DNA from: Bryoerythrophyllum caledonicum | Lineage: Eukaryota; Streptophyta; Bryopsida; Pottiales; Pottiaceae | NCBI GenBank assembly: GCA_963971425.1 | Contig: OZ020521.1 | Location: forward strand, 436,501 to 500,500 | Length of the DNA: 64,000 nt | Direction of reading: 5' to 3' | Shown: piece after piece, positions 11,520 to 22,631 of the stretch | Position numbering within the stretch: position 1 is the first letter of the stretch | Layout of the letters: each line of letters begins with the position of its first letter | The notes under the pieces: generated by a model | What the model saw: only the letters and a program-made list of their open reading frames with translations | What the model was told of the DNA's origin: nothing | The model's database searches: none | Translations under genes and position numbers: made by a program

Positions 11520-13348
11520 TCATGAAGTCCCCGCATCCTCTCCTCCCGAATCGATAGCTGATGCTGACGTCTTCGCAGCTTTCTTACCAGCCATGAAAGT
11601 CAGGTAGATAGTCCACAAGAAGGAAAAAGAGTTGCTTACGAGTGGCTGCACACAACAAGTCATCAGGCTTCACACAGTGAGACATATCTAGGCAGGACAG
11701 ACCAAGTCCTATTAAGGCGAAAAGGTTTTAAATCTTTGTAATTAAGGAATTACCATAACCAAAAAAACCATAGTCAGGCATTCCACAACATGATAATTGT
11801 CTGGACTTGTCAAAAAAGAAACAAAGTAGGGCTTTAGGGCCTGCAGCATGAAAGATAACAGAGGGCCTCACAGATGCCATGGACCATAGGCATCAGTCGA
11901 GATGAAAAAGGTACGGTTGTAAATGGTAATAAGACAAACCTGGAGAGGAATGGGTACGTAACGATATGTAACAAAGTCACACGCAGGCCAGTACAGAAGG
12001 CCATTCTTCAAGGTCGGTATCAAGTCTCGCTGTAATCTCGTAGATATCTGTGCACCTCTCTCGCCTTAACAGAACCACCAACAAAAACCATAAAAATGGA
12101 ATGGAATGTTCAGCCACTGACAGACATGAAAAAGGGTGCCTGCTCAACAATAGAAGAATGTGAGCCCAGAGCATAAAAAGACTGTTCGTCACTGAATGTA
12201 AGACGAAGTGATTAAGCTACAAGAGCAGCGATTCACCTTGGGCATAGGCGTTTAGAGTGAAAAACGCAGCACAGAAAGCAGGTCCGAAAAACAACTGTCC
12301 CAGAGCAAGCTTCTTTAGTGTACTTGATATGTCGCGACCGGGGATCATCTTGCCAACTTTACCAAACCACAGATGCAACAAAGGTCCAGACATGAACAAG
12401 CCCACCGCGAGCATTCGTGCACTCCTGCCTGCATCCCAAGATACTGGTTCCGCATCACCTTCATAGAGCGCGGACAAACCCTGCATAGAATCTATGTCAG
12501 ACTGTGCAAGTCTATATTTATGTCTCCAACAAAACTCGGAGACACTGATCGATGAAATCGAAAGATGCACAACATATCATTGTCCTGATAACCACCATAC
12601 ACTTCATTGCAACACTTAGAGATGACCTTTCCAAACAGTGCCGAAGGACTGAACAGTTCTGATGATTCCTGAAATGCTGCATCCTATGTACGAGACCAAA
12701 AGTGAAACCTAAGGCTTCTACAAAAATGTTACTCTAATAGTTACAAAAATTGTTATTCTAAAAGTTAACAAATCTAACCCCATAATTTGGGTAACATCCA
12801 TGGAAAAGAAGGCATCGTGGACCAGGCATGTTGACATTTCCCAGCATCGCCATTCGATCTCACCTCCCTTTCGAGCTAGAAATTACAGAGAAATAGCAAT
12901 ATTTTGTGAGGTGGTTAAGAAATCCAACCTGCGAACAAAGATCAGAGCTAGTGTAAATGGATCCAGCCGTCAGGCTCTTGGTCAAAAGCGGCCGCTCATC
13001 AAGCTTCCGCAGGTACCACGCAACGAAACTCAGCTTCGACGCTGAGCCAGCGGAGGCAGTGGCAGCCTCGACGCCAACATCGGCCTTGCGCGACCCGGTG
13101 ATGGTTCTCCGCCCCCTGCACCTGGCCTCAGCAACAAAATCACGTACGCCGCTCCTTGCGGCCCCTCGCACCTTCACCACGTCGTACAAGCCCGCCAAGC
13201 TAGTCCAATTGACGCCTGCTGCGCTACCCTCCGCCAGGGTTTTGGTCACCTGCCGCGGCGCTGGCGCGGCGCCACCATGATCGAGGAGAGCGCGTGCAAG
13301 GAGCGAGGAGGACTGGTAGCGGGCCCTCCGCGCTGCCAGGCCCAGCAT
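11520..13348 (-). CDS. Mpv17/PMP22 family membrane protein, four exons
   Basis: The exons on the minus strand are 13348-12929, 12501-12237, 12064-11940 and 11645-11520. All junctions are GT-AG and the total of 936 nt is an exact multiple of three, giving 311 residues ending in TGA. Exon 1 gives an Arg/Ser/Ala-rich N terminus (MLGLAARRARYQSS), which suggests a mitochondrial or plastid transit peptide, and ends with WYLRKLDERPLLTKSLTAG and DLCSQ. Exon 2 carries DAGRSARM, GPLLHLWF and GQLFFGP. Exon 3 carries RDLIPTLKNGLLYWPACDF, the family signature, and exon 4 PLVSNSFSFLWTIYLTFMAG. Family members have about four membrane helices and sit in mitochondrial inner, peroxisomal or plastid membranes, where they affect permeability and metabolite balance. 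The start chosen is the first ATG of the transit-like region. The exact orthologue and compartment are open. Confidence 0.9.
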
Positions 13349-14464
13349 CGCTGATCGCACCTGGTAATGGCGGAACCCTAGAGAATTTGTCCGCTAAGTT
13401 TCTCTTGCACATACATGCGCATTGTCCCTTCCCGTCCGAGAGTGCCCGCACTTCACCTGCACTCTTTCCTGGGTCGCTGCATTTTTTGCGTGATGTTCCA
13501 CTTATAGTTTGATGATGATGATACCGGCAAGATACACCTGTCATACCCGCCTTCTGTCAGCCGCTCGTGACGTGGAACGACTCTCCTGTTTGTGGGTTCC
13601 GAGAGCCAGTAACAGCGAAGCCCTAAATCCTCGTCTTACACCTATTTTCACTTGAATAGGAAAATGACACTTATGATGTCTAGGATGACATTTTAGAGAT
13701 TGGTCATATGTACTACATGATGGAATTATAAGTGGTTGGAAATAGGTATGAAAATCCTAAAGTTTCAACCCATCTATTTTCAGCTAGTAAGTGATAAAAA
13801 AAAATTGGCTAACTTCTCACTTGTACAAGTAATCAGGGTGTAAAACATTTCAACCTTGATTGCAATTTGAATGTTAATAAAGAACATGAAATATATGTTG
13901 AATGGATGAATCATAGTCATTTTTTAATCAATTCATCAAAATTTGGTTTTTATAAACAAGTAACTATCTACCCTTATAGATAAGTGTTGATTCAATTATG
14001 CATCAAGCATTCTAAGGTGGTATACCAATCAAACAAATTGACTTATCCATGTCAGCCTTAGCTTACATGGTATAGCCCATTCTACCATACTCCTTGTCAC
14101 TATTTCTTCATCCCAATCATTTGCTTGAAATAACATTCTTCAAATCATCACTTTAATTTTGAGCAAATTGCATATTATTTTCCTTATTATTGAGTAAAAT
14201 ATTTATATTCTTACAAAGCTCATAGAATTTCCTACTTCAAGGGTTTCTTCTTTATTAACCACATTTATTATTGACATATGTGCAAGCCTACCAAAGTTTG
14301 AGGAAATAAAAATCTTTTCTATATGAATGTAACTTGTTCTAAACCTATTGATTAAAATAACTTTCAATGTACAATAGATGGGTAAAACCTTCAGTAATAA
14401 GTTGGATGCTTTAACAATCAACTTGTATAGAAATCAACATTGTCACAGTGAAATTTGTATTACC
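13349..14464. other. Mpv17 upstream region, then AT-rich intergenic DNA
   Basis: The first 200 or so bases are GC-rich and must hold the promoter and 5' UTR of the minus-strand Mpv17 gene. I could not point to a TATA box or other defined element. From about 13630 the sequence becomes AT-rich with many short stops in all frames, and I see no gene or recognisable element. Confidence 0.5.
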
Positions 14465-14830
14465 TAGAAGTAGAAGAACTCCGGTCCCCAACGGGGACCG
14501 GCGTGAATATAGTGTCAATTCATTCTCTTCACTAAGCCTATGGCCACAAGACATAAGATAGTGTAAGAGAACTACTTCCTCTTTTTGAGGGTAAACACTT
14601 TTCTACACTAAGTGCTTCATACGATAAGTGCCTTAAAGACAACCAATATGTTGTCCTCCCAAGGACTATTTGGGTACCTATACAACGAGGTCTTAAGACT
14701 CCCCACTATAATTGGGTGGACTATGGTGGTAGGCACCACGCCGGCATGGGGACTTAAATGCACAACCACCTCACTAGTGTGCCATGACTCAAACCACTAC
14801 ACCAAGGCGGTGGTGCCTTTGGTGTTTCCT
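14465..14830 (-). mobile_element. tRNA-derived SINE with LINE-like 3' tail
   Basis: Read on the minus strand, the head at about 14820-14735 looks like a tRNA. An A-box-like TGGTGTAGTGG lies at 14804-14794 and a B-box-like CATTTAAGTCCCC at 14760-14748, about 34 bp apart, as in RNA polymerase III promoters. The 3' part contains GAGGAAGTAGTTC, then TTCACGCCGG, a hairpin at 14501-14481, and ends GTTCTTCTACTTC. That order and sequence match the 3' ends of LINE copies A and B. A decayed target duplication is possible (GTATTACCTAG against GTGTTTCCTAT) but not convincing. The element is about 360 bp. Confidence 0.75.
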
Positions 14831-14869
14831 ATATACATATGAAGTTTTCTTACTGTGTTGTAATACCCT

Positions 14870-14985
14870 CATGATGTGGTACCCATGTCCCTATAAATTT
14901 TATACTCCGTGATATCCATGACATGGTACCCCTGTCCCTATATATTTTATTCTCCGTGATATCCATGACATGATATCCCAATGAC
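14870..14985. repeat. Short degenerate tandem repeat, about 47-bp period
   Basis: GGTACCCATGTCCCTATA at 14878 recurs 47 bp later at 14925, and the spacer CTCCGTGATATCCATGACAT is repeated with it, giving a little over two units. Isolated copies of ATATCCATGACATGATA continue to about 15075. No function is apparent. Confidence 0.6.
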
Positions 14986-15075
14986 ACCTCTATGGATACC
15001 CATGTGTATGATATGCCCCCTGGATATCATGTGTCCCCATGTAAGATTTCCAGCATAGATATCCATGACATGATA

Positions 15076-16242
15076 CCCCATGAAGTTTAGCTCTATGATA
15101 GCAACTCTTGCTGGTAAGCCTTTGAAGAGCCACATATTTGGTCGCCACATAATTGTTCGATAACATACGCTGAGAGTATGAGTCCAAGCTTGTCGAAGGC
15201 GTCTTTTGTTGAACCATCCTCAGATTTCTCATCATCCTCCACAAGGGCCGTGGGTATCATTTGTGTAGCTTTACTAGACAAGTATCGAATGTATTTCTTA
15301 CTTTTAAAAAAATACAATTTGATACCCAAGTCATGGTCGAGACATGTCCGGAAGGGGTCTCGCACCACATCAAGTATTGGGACTAGGACATGGAAACACG
15401 CTCCCACTAGAAGCCTAAGATTTGCCACATTAATCCCTAAACGCCCAATGTCCCCTCGGGGGACATTTTGAGTTTTGGTAGGGTACCACGTTTTCAACTT
15501 TACACATGATTTTCTCAGATTTTTTATCAAACCGACAACTTTTTATTAGCTTCGTGTAGACATAATTTTCGTAGAAATCCGACTTCCTGTTCAAAGGTTA
15601 CAATTATTTTTCAAAACATACACAAATAGTGCAGTGATTTAGTGCGACATATAACAAATAGTGTGGCAAAACTTTACTTAATCCTAAATTAAATAGATAC
15701 TCGAGTTTTGTCCATTTTTTTTTTTAAAAAAAATCCTCTTGGAAAAGAAATGGATATCTTTGCATCTACCATACAAACTTTCAAATTTAAAAAATATGAG
15801 AAGGATATGATATATGCAAATCTTGAAGTGTATTGTTTATTCTCAGCACATAGTTACATTGTAGAATTTTTAAGGTCATCTTCTACCCCTCTTTTACTTC
15901 TAGAATTGTGGTGCACATGTGCCTAACATGATCCACTTTAAGTTAAAATTAGAAAACCACGGATTGTGATGCAAATAAATGTCATAAGAAGGTGGTCAAA
16001 GCTTATTGAAGGTGTTTAGTATGACCTCAAGAAGAATTTATGTCTCACTTCGTAGGCTGATATCTTTTCAATCCTTGTGGTCAAACTAAACAAATATTTT
16101 AATACATACACTTGTACAATCCTAGTGCAAGATCCTACGATTAGATATGTAAAAATTAGGTTTGTCTGCATTTTGTGTTGAATGCATTGAAACTCGCAGT
16201 TTTTAGTGAGTTTGAGTGCTAAAATGCCTTGGGCTTTTGAGG
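15076..16242. other. Intergenic region with one unassigned 145-codon frame
   Basis: On the minus strand 15530-15093 is open for 145 codons, with segments such as LLVGACFHVLVPIL and HDLGIKLYFFKSKKY. I do not recognise the protein. It lacks a copy elsewhere in the window and has no supporting neighbours, so it may be a fragment of an element or chance. The rest is AT-rich with no feature I can support. Confidence 0.3.
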
Positions 16243-16246
16243 TTAA

Positions 16247-17023
16247 CCCTTTACCGCCAAAATGGGACTACGGAGGTGCTAAAACTCAATTTGCATGAAA
16301 TCCATGAGGAATTAGACTTCAAGATACAAGATTCACATTTGCGCACACATTACATGAACACTCTCCAACAATTGGGACATGATTTGGATTTATAGAACTC
16401 TTGGAATAGCAAAAAATACATCAAATACACTAAAATACAGTGAATATAGTGAATACTATGCCACATACTATGTTGTATTTCACACACAGACACAATGATT
16501 TTGGTCTTCAATTTTAATTGAACTTTGTCTTTAAAACATTCTTCATTGTTTTGTGATTGTTGATCTCTCTCCTCACATACGAAACTTTTGTTTTGATTTG
16601 TATAAGATTGGAACATTTTTCTATACAATCAAGTAGAAAAAAAGCAAAACAATCACCAACAATTGTGTATAAATATTTTCTTCACATATGATATGACAAT
16701 GCAAAGCTATCAACCTAGTGCACATGTGAACTGCTCTAATTCAAAGTAAAAAAATCTTGCAAGAATCTATTGATGGTTAAAGTAGTACATTCTCCAAAAT
16801 CCACAATTTTCATTACCAATATACGGTAACTTTAAACACTATAATCTATTACATCAACCGTTGGATGTTGTACAAAATTTCCCCAACATTCGGGTCATGG
16901 GTTAAGTTCAATTGTGTAAAGTTAGATATTAATATTAGGCATTGTATTTCCGTCAAATCCGGTTTAAATAAAATAATAGAAGAAAACTTGATTTTTCCAT
17001 AAACATACATGGGCGATAACGGG
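16247..17023. mobile_element. TTAA-flanked short DNA element, family 2 copy 1
   Basis: The left end reads TTAA|CCCTTTACCGCC and the right end GGCGATAACGGG|TTAA, a terminal inverted repeat matching at 10 of 12 positions. The length is 777 bp. Most of its right two thirds recurs in a second copy at about 18.5-21.1 kb, where the right end reads GGCAGTAAAGGG|TTAA. There is no transposase, so it is non-autonomous. The TTAA target and CCC start point to the piggyBac superfamily. Its right TTAA is shared with the next element. Confidence 0.7.
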
Positions 17024-17027
17024 TTAA

Positions 17028-17907
17028 CCCCTAAAGGACCACGACCACTTTCGCTCTAAAACCAGTCCAAAACTGCCACTGCCAAAAAGAGACATGAAAA
17101 TCACATTTTAAAGTGAATTTTGGATTTTCAACCGTAAGATCTTTAAATAGACTTCTATGTAAACATGCCGCGAAAGTTTGGTTGCAATCCACCGCACGGA
17201 TTGATAGATTGAGTAGATCAGCAGACTTTGACTTCACTTTGTATCAAATTTTTGCATTGTACAAGGTCTAATTCTTTTACCATTGTCTTAAGCATGATGT
17301 TATTTCCCAACACACCAATTTTTAGAGGTAAAAAAGGGATGTAGCATATTCAATACAAGTGTGCAAGGAGTGGAGGTTCAAAAATTGCCATTTCACGTTT
17401 TATTTTTTTGTGAACTACGTATGTATGCAAATGATAATCCAAATGGTCAATAAGAAGGTTTTCACCACATATTGTTGTTGAAAAAATAAAAAGTGAATAA
17501 TATGAAGATCTCTAGGTTTTATGTAGAAAAGATGAAGTTTTTTTCCCCCGTTGCCCGACAATGTGTGAAAATGTTTGACTTGGAATAAAATGCCTTTTTA
17601 CACTAAAGACAAGATTTTTTTTTGAAAATTTCCAAAAAAGGAAATATTCTTTTTATGTGTGAAAAATCTCAATGTCAATAGAAACTTTTGTCAAAAATTT
17701 TGGAGGTGCCCGGTGTCCCCACTTTTGGCTTTAAGTGGTACTAACTTTCAAACCACAAATCCAAAAAATAAAATAAAAATATGTCCACGAAGCTCTTATC
17801 AGAGGCAATCTAGAATAAGAATTTCACAGAAAAAGGATTTTTTTTCGAATTTTAGGACCTGCACAAAATCATAAATCCCCCCAAAGGAGACTCTGGTCCT
17901 TTAGGGG
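17028..17907. mobile_element. TTAA-flanked short DNA element, family 1 copy 2
   Basis: The ends are CCCCTAAAGGACCA and TGGTCCTTTAGGGG, a perfect 14-bp inverted repeat, with TTAA at 17024-17027 and 17908-17911. The interior is clearly related to copy 3 at 19771-20910: both carry CCAAAACTGCCA, AACCGTAAGATCT-like and TTGCAATCCAC-like segments on the left, and GGTGGTACTAACTTTCAAACC-like segments on the right. It is non-coding and 880 bp long. Confidence 0.8.
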
Positions 17908-17911
17908 TTAA

Positions 17912-18514
<603 letters not shown>

Positions 18515-18885
18515 GCATCTATGTTGTATCTCATACACATGCAAAATGATTTTGGGCTTAAACTTTGATTGAAATTTGTCTTTACGAGATTCTTCATTGT
18601 TTTGTGATTGTTGATCTCTCTCATGGGAGACAAGACTTCCGTTTAAATTCCTACAAGTTTGGAACATTTTTGTATACAATCAATTAGACAAAGGTAAAAA
18701 AATCATCAATAATCATGTACAAATGTTTTTTTTACAAATGATATGTCAATGCGAATCAATAAGCCTAATGCACATGTGAACCTGTTTTATTTAAAGTACA
18801 AGAATTCTTGCAAGAATCTATTGATGGATAAAGTAGTACACCCTCTAAAGTCCACAATTCTCATTACCAATATATGGTATCTTTA

Positions 18886-19760
18886 GGTCTGTGAGGTGGG
18901 AGCGCCGGAGACTGTCATGCACAGATTCTGGGACTGCAAATCTGCTAAGGAGTCCTGGACGTGGAGCGCTAATCTTTTGAACAACATGCTGCCGAGGTAC
19001 GATGTCAATAAGAATACGCGGAAGGTGGTCGACAGCTCGGAGTTTATGAGGAGTCGCAGCTGGCGGAGAAGGAAAGGGGTCCCGAGAAGGGACAACATTA
19101 GTTGGATTAACACTGCGCATGAGGTCCACCCGTCGCCGAGTGAAGGTTCTAGCTGTTCAAGCAGGGCGGAGGAGCTCATCGCCGCCCGGAATGATGAGGA
19201 CGCGCCGCGCGAGCTGGAGATGCCGCAAGGGCTCAGACTGACCTGGAAGCATGGTATCTTCAGGCATAGGATCTCTAGGAAATTCACTCCTATCAGTGGG
19301 ATTTGGATTCTTTTGAGAGGTATTATCTTGTGGCACCTGTGGAGCGAGAGGAATGATGCCATCTTCAATGAGACTATTTGGAACAAGCAGAAGCCTAGGG
19401 CTAAGATCTGGCTCAGCCTTGTTGACTACGGCCGCGCGGCTTGGTCTAGGACTCAGTCGAGATGTACCCAAGCCCCTGAGAAGTGCACGAAGTTTTCGAA
19501 GAGGTTTAAGGAGCTTTGGTGCTGCAACGACATTCTGGCGTCGTGGGTTGATATGAAGCCTCAGTGGCACTGGGTCACGCGTTACCAGTGATTAGTTTCT
19601 AGGACTAACCCCCCTCCTAACCTCTAACCCCGGCCCGGGCTCTCACCCGGCCTCGCCGGACGTGACGGGATCTGCCCGGTCCTCTTGTTTTTCCCCCCCT
19701 CCCCTTTGCAGTAAAGTTTCGCTTTACTTGTGTCAAAAATTTAAAAAAATTAAAAAAATT
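18886..19760 (+). mobile_element. 5'-truncated L1-type LINE fragment with 9-bp target duplication
   Basis: The fragment is flanked by GTATCTTTA at 18877-18885 and 19761-19769. It starts inside coding sequence and ends, after a GC-rich 3' UTR, in an A/T tail (AAAAATTTAAAAAAATTAAA). This is the usual product of incomplete reverse transcription. GC content is much higher than in the surrounding AT-rich DNA. It interrupts family 2 copy 2. Confidence 0.85.
18887..19591 (+). pseudogene. C-terminal zinc-binding region of L1-type ORF2 (zf-RVT)
   Basis: The frame encodes about 234 residues including CEVGAPETVMHRFWDCKSAKESW, the C...H...C pattern of the zf-RVT domain found at the C terminus of plant L1 reverse transcriptases. 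IILWHLWSERNDAIF, another recurrent block of that region, follows. Endonuclease and reverse transcriptase are missing because of the 5' truncation, so this is a dead remnant. The surviving frame is open to the stop codon, which suggests it is not very old. This LINE lineage is unrelated to copies A-C. Confidence 0.8.
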
Positions 19761-19770
19761 GTATCTTTAA

Positions 19771-20910
19771 CCCCTAAAGTTCCTTGACATTTTCTGTCCA
19801 AAACTAGTCCAAAACTGCCATAGTCAAACATGGCCGCAATAATCACAATTTTTAGAAGAATTTTCAACTTTTAACGGTAAGATCTAAAACTAGATTCATG
19901 TATAATAATCCTGTTAAATTTTAGTTGCAATCCACGCACGGATGTGAAGATTATAGTGTTTGAAGTGCACGAAGTAGTTATTTTTCCCTCTTGCCCGACA
20001 AAGTCAGCTCACTTTGACTAAGCATATCTCCTAGTTTTTATAGTACATTGTGTTGGAAATCATAACCAGTACAAAGAATATGATGTTAGCTAAGTGTGTG
20101 CAAAATTTGAGGTCATTTCGAGTGGTACATCATGCTCAAATAAATACTTTAGTGAAAGGGGGTATAAAACAATGCAAATGACTACAAATGAAGTGAGAAA
20201 TTATTTGCTAAATATGAATTTACAAATTTAGAAATCCATACGGTTGAAATGTGGATTTTTTAAAAACTTATTTTAGGGATTTTTTAAAAACTAAATCGGG
20301 TGAAATCTCTAATTTTAATGAATTTATTGAATTATTCAAATATTATAAGTGAGGGCACGGCTTCAAAATGGGGACCCTTCAAGAAATGAAGGGCCACGTC
20401 ATTCACCCACTCCCATGTGCGGGACCCGCGCAGCTCCTCAGGGGTGGCCCGCCACTGCAAGGCGGCGTTGTTTTTTTTTTTTCCCCACACATGCCATCTC
20501 TTTCAGTACCCACAGCCCCTGCCATGCACCACTTTTTGCTATTTTTAAAAGTTTTCTATTTATCCCTTTTCTTGGAATTTATGGGGTCTTCCCTTCCACT
20601 ATTCCTCCCCTTGATTTGGGCTGCCCCACCCTTTCTCCACCCTTTGTGCCCCTAATTACTGCCCCTCTTTCACACTTGCATTTCATTGGTTCCTAGGGGT
20701 GCCCCCACTGCCCATCCTCCCCATTTTTGACAATAGGTGGTACTAACTTTCAAACCGTAAATCCAAATTAAAAAAAAAAAATACCTCCACGAAGCTCTTA
20801 TCAAGGCCGATCTAGAATAAAAGTTAAAAAAAAAAAGGATTTTTTTTCGAATTTTAGGAACCTGCCCAAAATGTGAAATCCCCCCGAAGGAGATTCTAGT
20901 CCTTTAGGGG
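19771..20910. mobile_element. TTAA-flanked short DNA element, family 1 copy 3
   Basis: The ends are CCCCTAAAGTTCC and GGACTAGAATC-complement...CTTTAGGGG, sharing at least CCCCTAAAG, with TTAA at 19767-19770 and 20911-20914. The terminal regions match copy 2 (17028-17907). A GC-rich stretch at about 20340-20720 has no counterpart in copy 2 and looks like foreign or captured DNA. There is no transposase. The 1140-bp element sits in a TTAA internal to family 2 copy 2. Confidence 0.75.
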
Positions 20911-21106
20911 TTAAACACTATAATCTATTCCATCAACCATTGGATGTTTTGCAAAGTTCCCGAGAGTCTAGGTCATGGTTTGAGTCCAATTTTGTGAGGT
21001 TGGAGACAAAAATTAGGCATTCTATTTCCATCAAATTGAATTCAAAGAAAAGAATCAGCGCGTATCTTGGTTTTGGGGAAACATGAGCTGGGCAGTAAAG
21101 GGTTAA

Positions 21107-21384
21107 TAATAGAGATATGTTGTGGAACGAGGGAGAGGCGGCGTCAGCAGGGATGTTGTGGGGCCCAAAGAAAGGAGAGGGAGGGGTGACGTCAGCAGGG
21201 AAGGGGAGTGCAAAACCCTTTTCTGCTGATCTCAACGCGCAACAAGAGCGCGAGGCTCGTTGGCCTTCATCGTCATCATCAGACTGCGCTGCGCGTTGTT
21301 TGTGTGTGTTGTTGTGGAAGCGCTTGCCTTCGGAGCTCACCTCTCTCGCCACATTTTCTCACCTCAACTACTGCGGCGCGCGCT
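21107..21384 (+). promoter_or_regulatory. Presumed promoter and 5' UTR of the copper chaperone gene
   Basis: The DNA directly upstream of the ATG at 21385 is GC-rich and purine-rich, with a CpG-dense stretch (GCGCGAGG, GCGCTGCGCG) that contrasts with the AT-rich flanks. The promoter and leader must lie here because a TTAA element ends at 21102. I cannot identify the transcription start or specific binding sites. Confidence 0.4.
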
Positions 21385-22631
21385 ATGGCTGAGGTATGTT
21401 GCGTGATGTTTTTGAGGTCTTCTGGATCGGCGCGTCTCTTTTTAGATCGCAGATAGGGAGTGAGTGCGTGTGCGCGTCTTTTTTTTAGATTGCGGAGTAG
21501 GGAGTGAGTGCGTGTGTTGTTCTCTGTTTGGATTTTCGAAGTTTGTTTTATTGGTGAGTTCCTGGAGGGGAGGAAACCTTTGGCGGAATAAGGATGTTGT
21601 TCATGCAAGGGTTTTGTAACGCTTCCTTTCTGATCGTGTATTCTTTTCCATTTTTTCTTCGCCAATTGTTTTAGTATTTGTACTTGTGACTAGGCGCACG
21701 TGTATTTATTTTTATTGAGGATCTGTACAACTCTGTTTGCATGATGGAGTAAGTACAGTAGTGTTGCTGTCAGGAACAGAGCGTCAAGAGTCTTATTTTA
21801 GGTATGTTTGGGCTACTCTTGCCGTCAGAAATAGTTGTAATGTGTTTATAGTTGCCGCCCCTTACATATCGTAATCTGGATACTTGTTTGATGCTTTTCT
21901 CGGTGCAAGGAGATTCTTAGATGATGCATAGAGTTTGATATTGTGGTTAATTTCCAGTTTTGGATTAGAGTGTGGTGTTGTATCCTCAGAAGCACTTGAA
22001 ATCTCCTCAGACACCGTTTTTGGTTCTATAGTAAGTGTACAGAGTAGGGGCTGAACCACAAGGTTATTGCATTGTGTGTTTGGCAATCTCGTGGCGAAGG
22101 ACCACTAACCTGTCATTTCAATGACGGATGTGTAGACCACGGTGTTGAAGGTGGCCATGAGCTGCCAGGGCTGCGTAGGAGCAGTCAAGAGGGCCATTGG
22201 CAAGCTGGACGGTAGCTATCCTGAACCTGGACATTGAGTCTTAGGTTTTGCTTCCTTCAGTTTCTAGGAGATTGTCGTTTTATATAGTCGTCACAGGTTT
22301 ACTCTAATTGGCTTTTGCTTGTAGACAATACTTGTGTTTGAGAATATCATGTGCAACTAATTTGTGAATCCAATTTTTCATTGCTCAATGGCTAAATCTT
22401 GATGGCCTTACAGTATATGGAATACTGTGACTCATGATGTGTTTACATTTGGTAGGCGTCGAGAGTTACGACATCGATATCAAGGAACAAAAGGTGACAG
22501 TCGTGGGCAATCTTAAGCCCGAAGTTGTGTTGGACCGCATTTCCAAAACTGGGAAGGCTACATCCCTCTGGACTGATGAGCCCGCAGCCAAGGCTGACAG
22601 CGCACCCGCTGAAGCAGTTGCTGTTGTATAA
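21385..22631 (+). CDS. ATX1-type copper chaperone (HMA domain), three exons
   Basis: The exons are 21385-21393, 22136-22211 and 22456-22631, with GT-AG introns of 742 and 244 bp. The sum of 261 nt gives 86 residues ending in TAA. The protein starts [26 protein letters not shown] is the MxCxxC copper-binding loop of heavy-metal-associated domains, and the beta-alpha-beta-beta-alpha-beta pattern continues with [19 protein letters not shown] and [10 protein letters not shown], where the lysines are typical of ATX1. ATX1 proteins carry Cu(I) in the cytosol to the HMA domains of P-type copper ATPases. A short Ala/Glu-rich tail follows the domain, as in plant homologues but shorter than in the CCH type. 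The first exon of only three codons follows the common plant intron layout of this family. Confidence 0.92.

Larger units (their letters stand above)
18515..21102. mobile_element. TTAA-flanked short element, family 2 copy 2, split by two insertions
   Basis: Its left part (about 18515-18885) matches 16455-16835 of copy 1, and its right part (20911-21102) matches 16836-17023, ending GGGCAGTAAAGGG|TTAA. Between the two halves lie an L1-type LINE fragment (18886-19760) and a family 1 TTAA element (19771-20910). The left terminus of copy 1 has no counterpart here, so this copy is truncated or replaced on the left. Confidence 0.7.

Noticed and set aside
12957-13280. Plus-strand gene antisense to Mpv17 exon 1
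   Set aside because: The open frame is a by-product of GC-rich coding sequence on the other strand.
13224-13544. Additional genes in GC-rich frames around the Mpv17 first exon
   Set aside because: They are shadows of exon 1 and its leader; no domain or splice support.
14720-14826. A functional tRNA gene on the minus strand
   Set aside because: Only box-like motifs remain, no cloverleaf or acceptor stem forms, and the unit continues into a LINE-type tail, so it is a SINE head.
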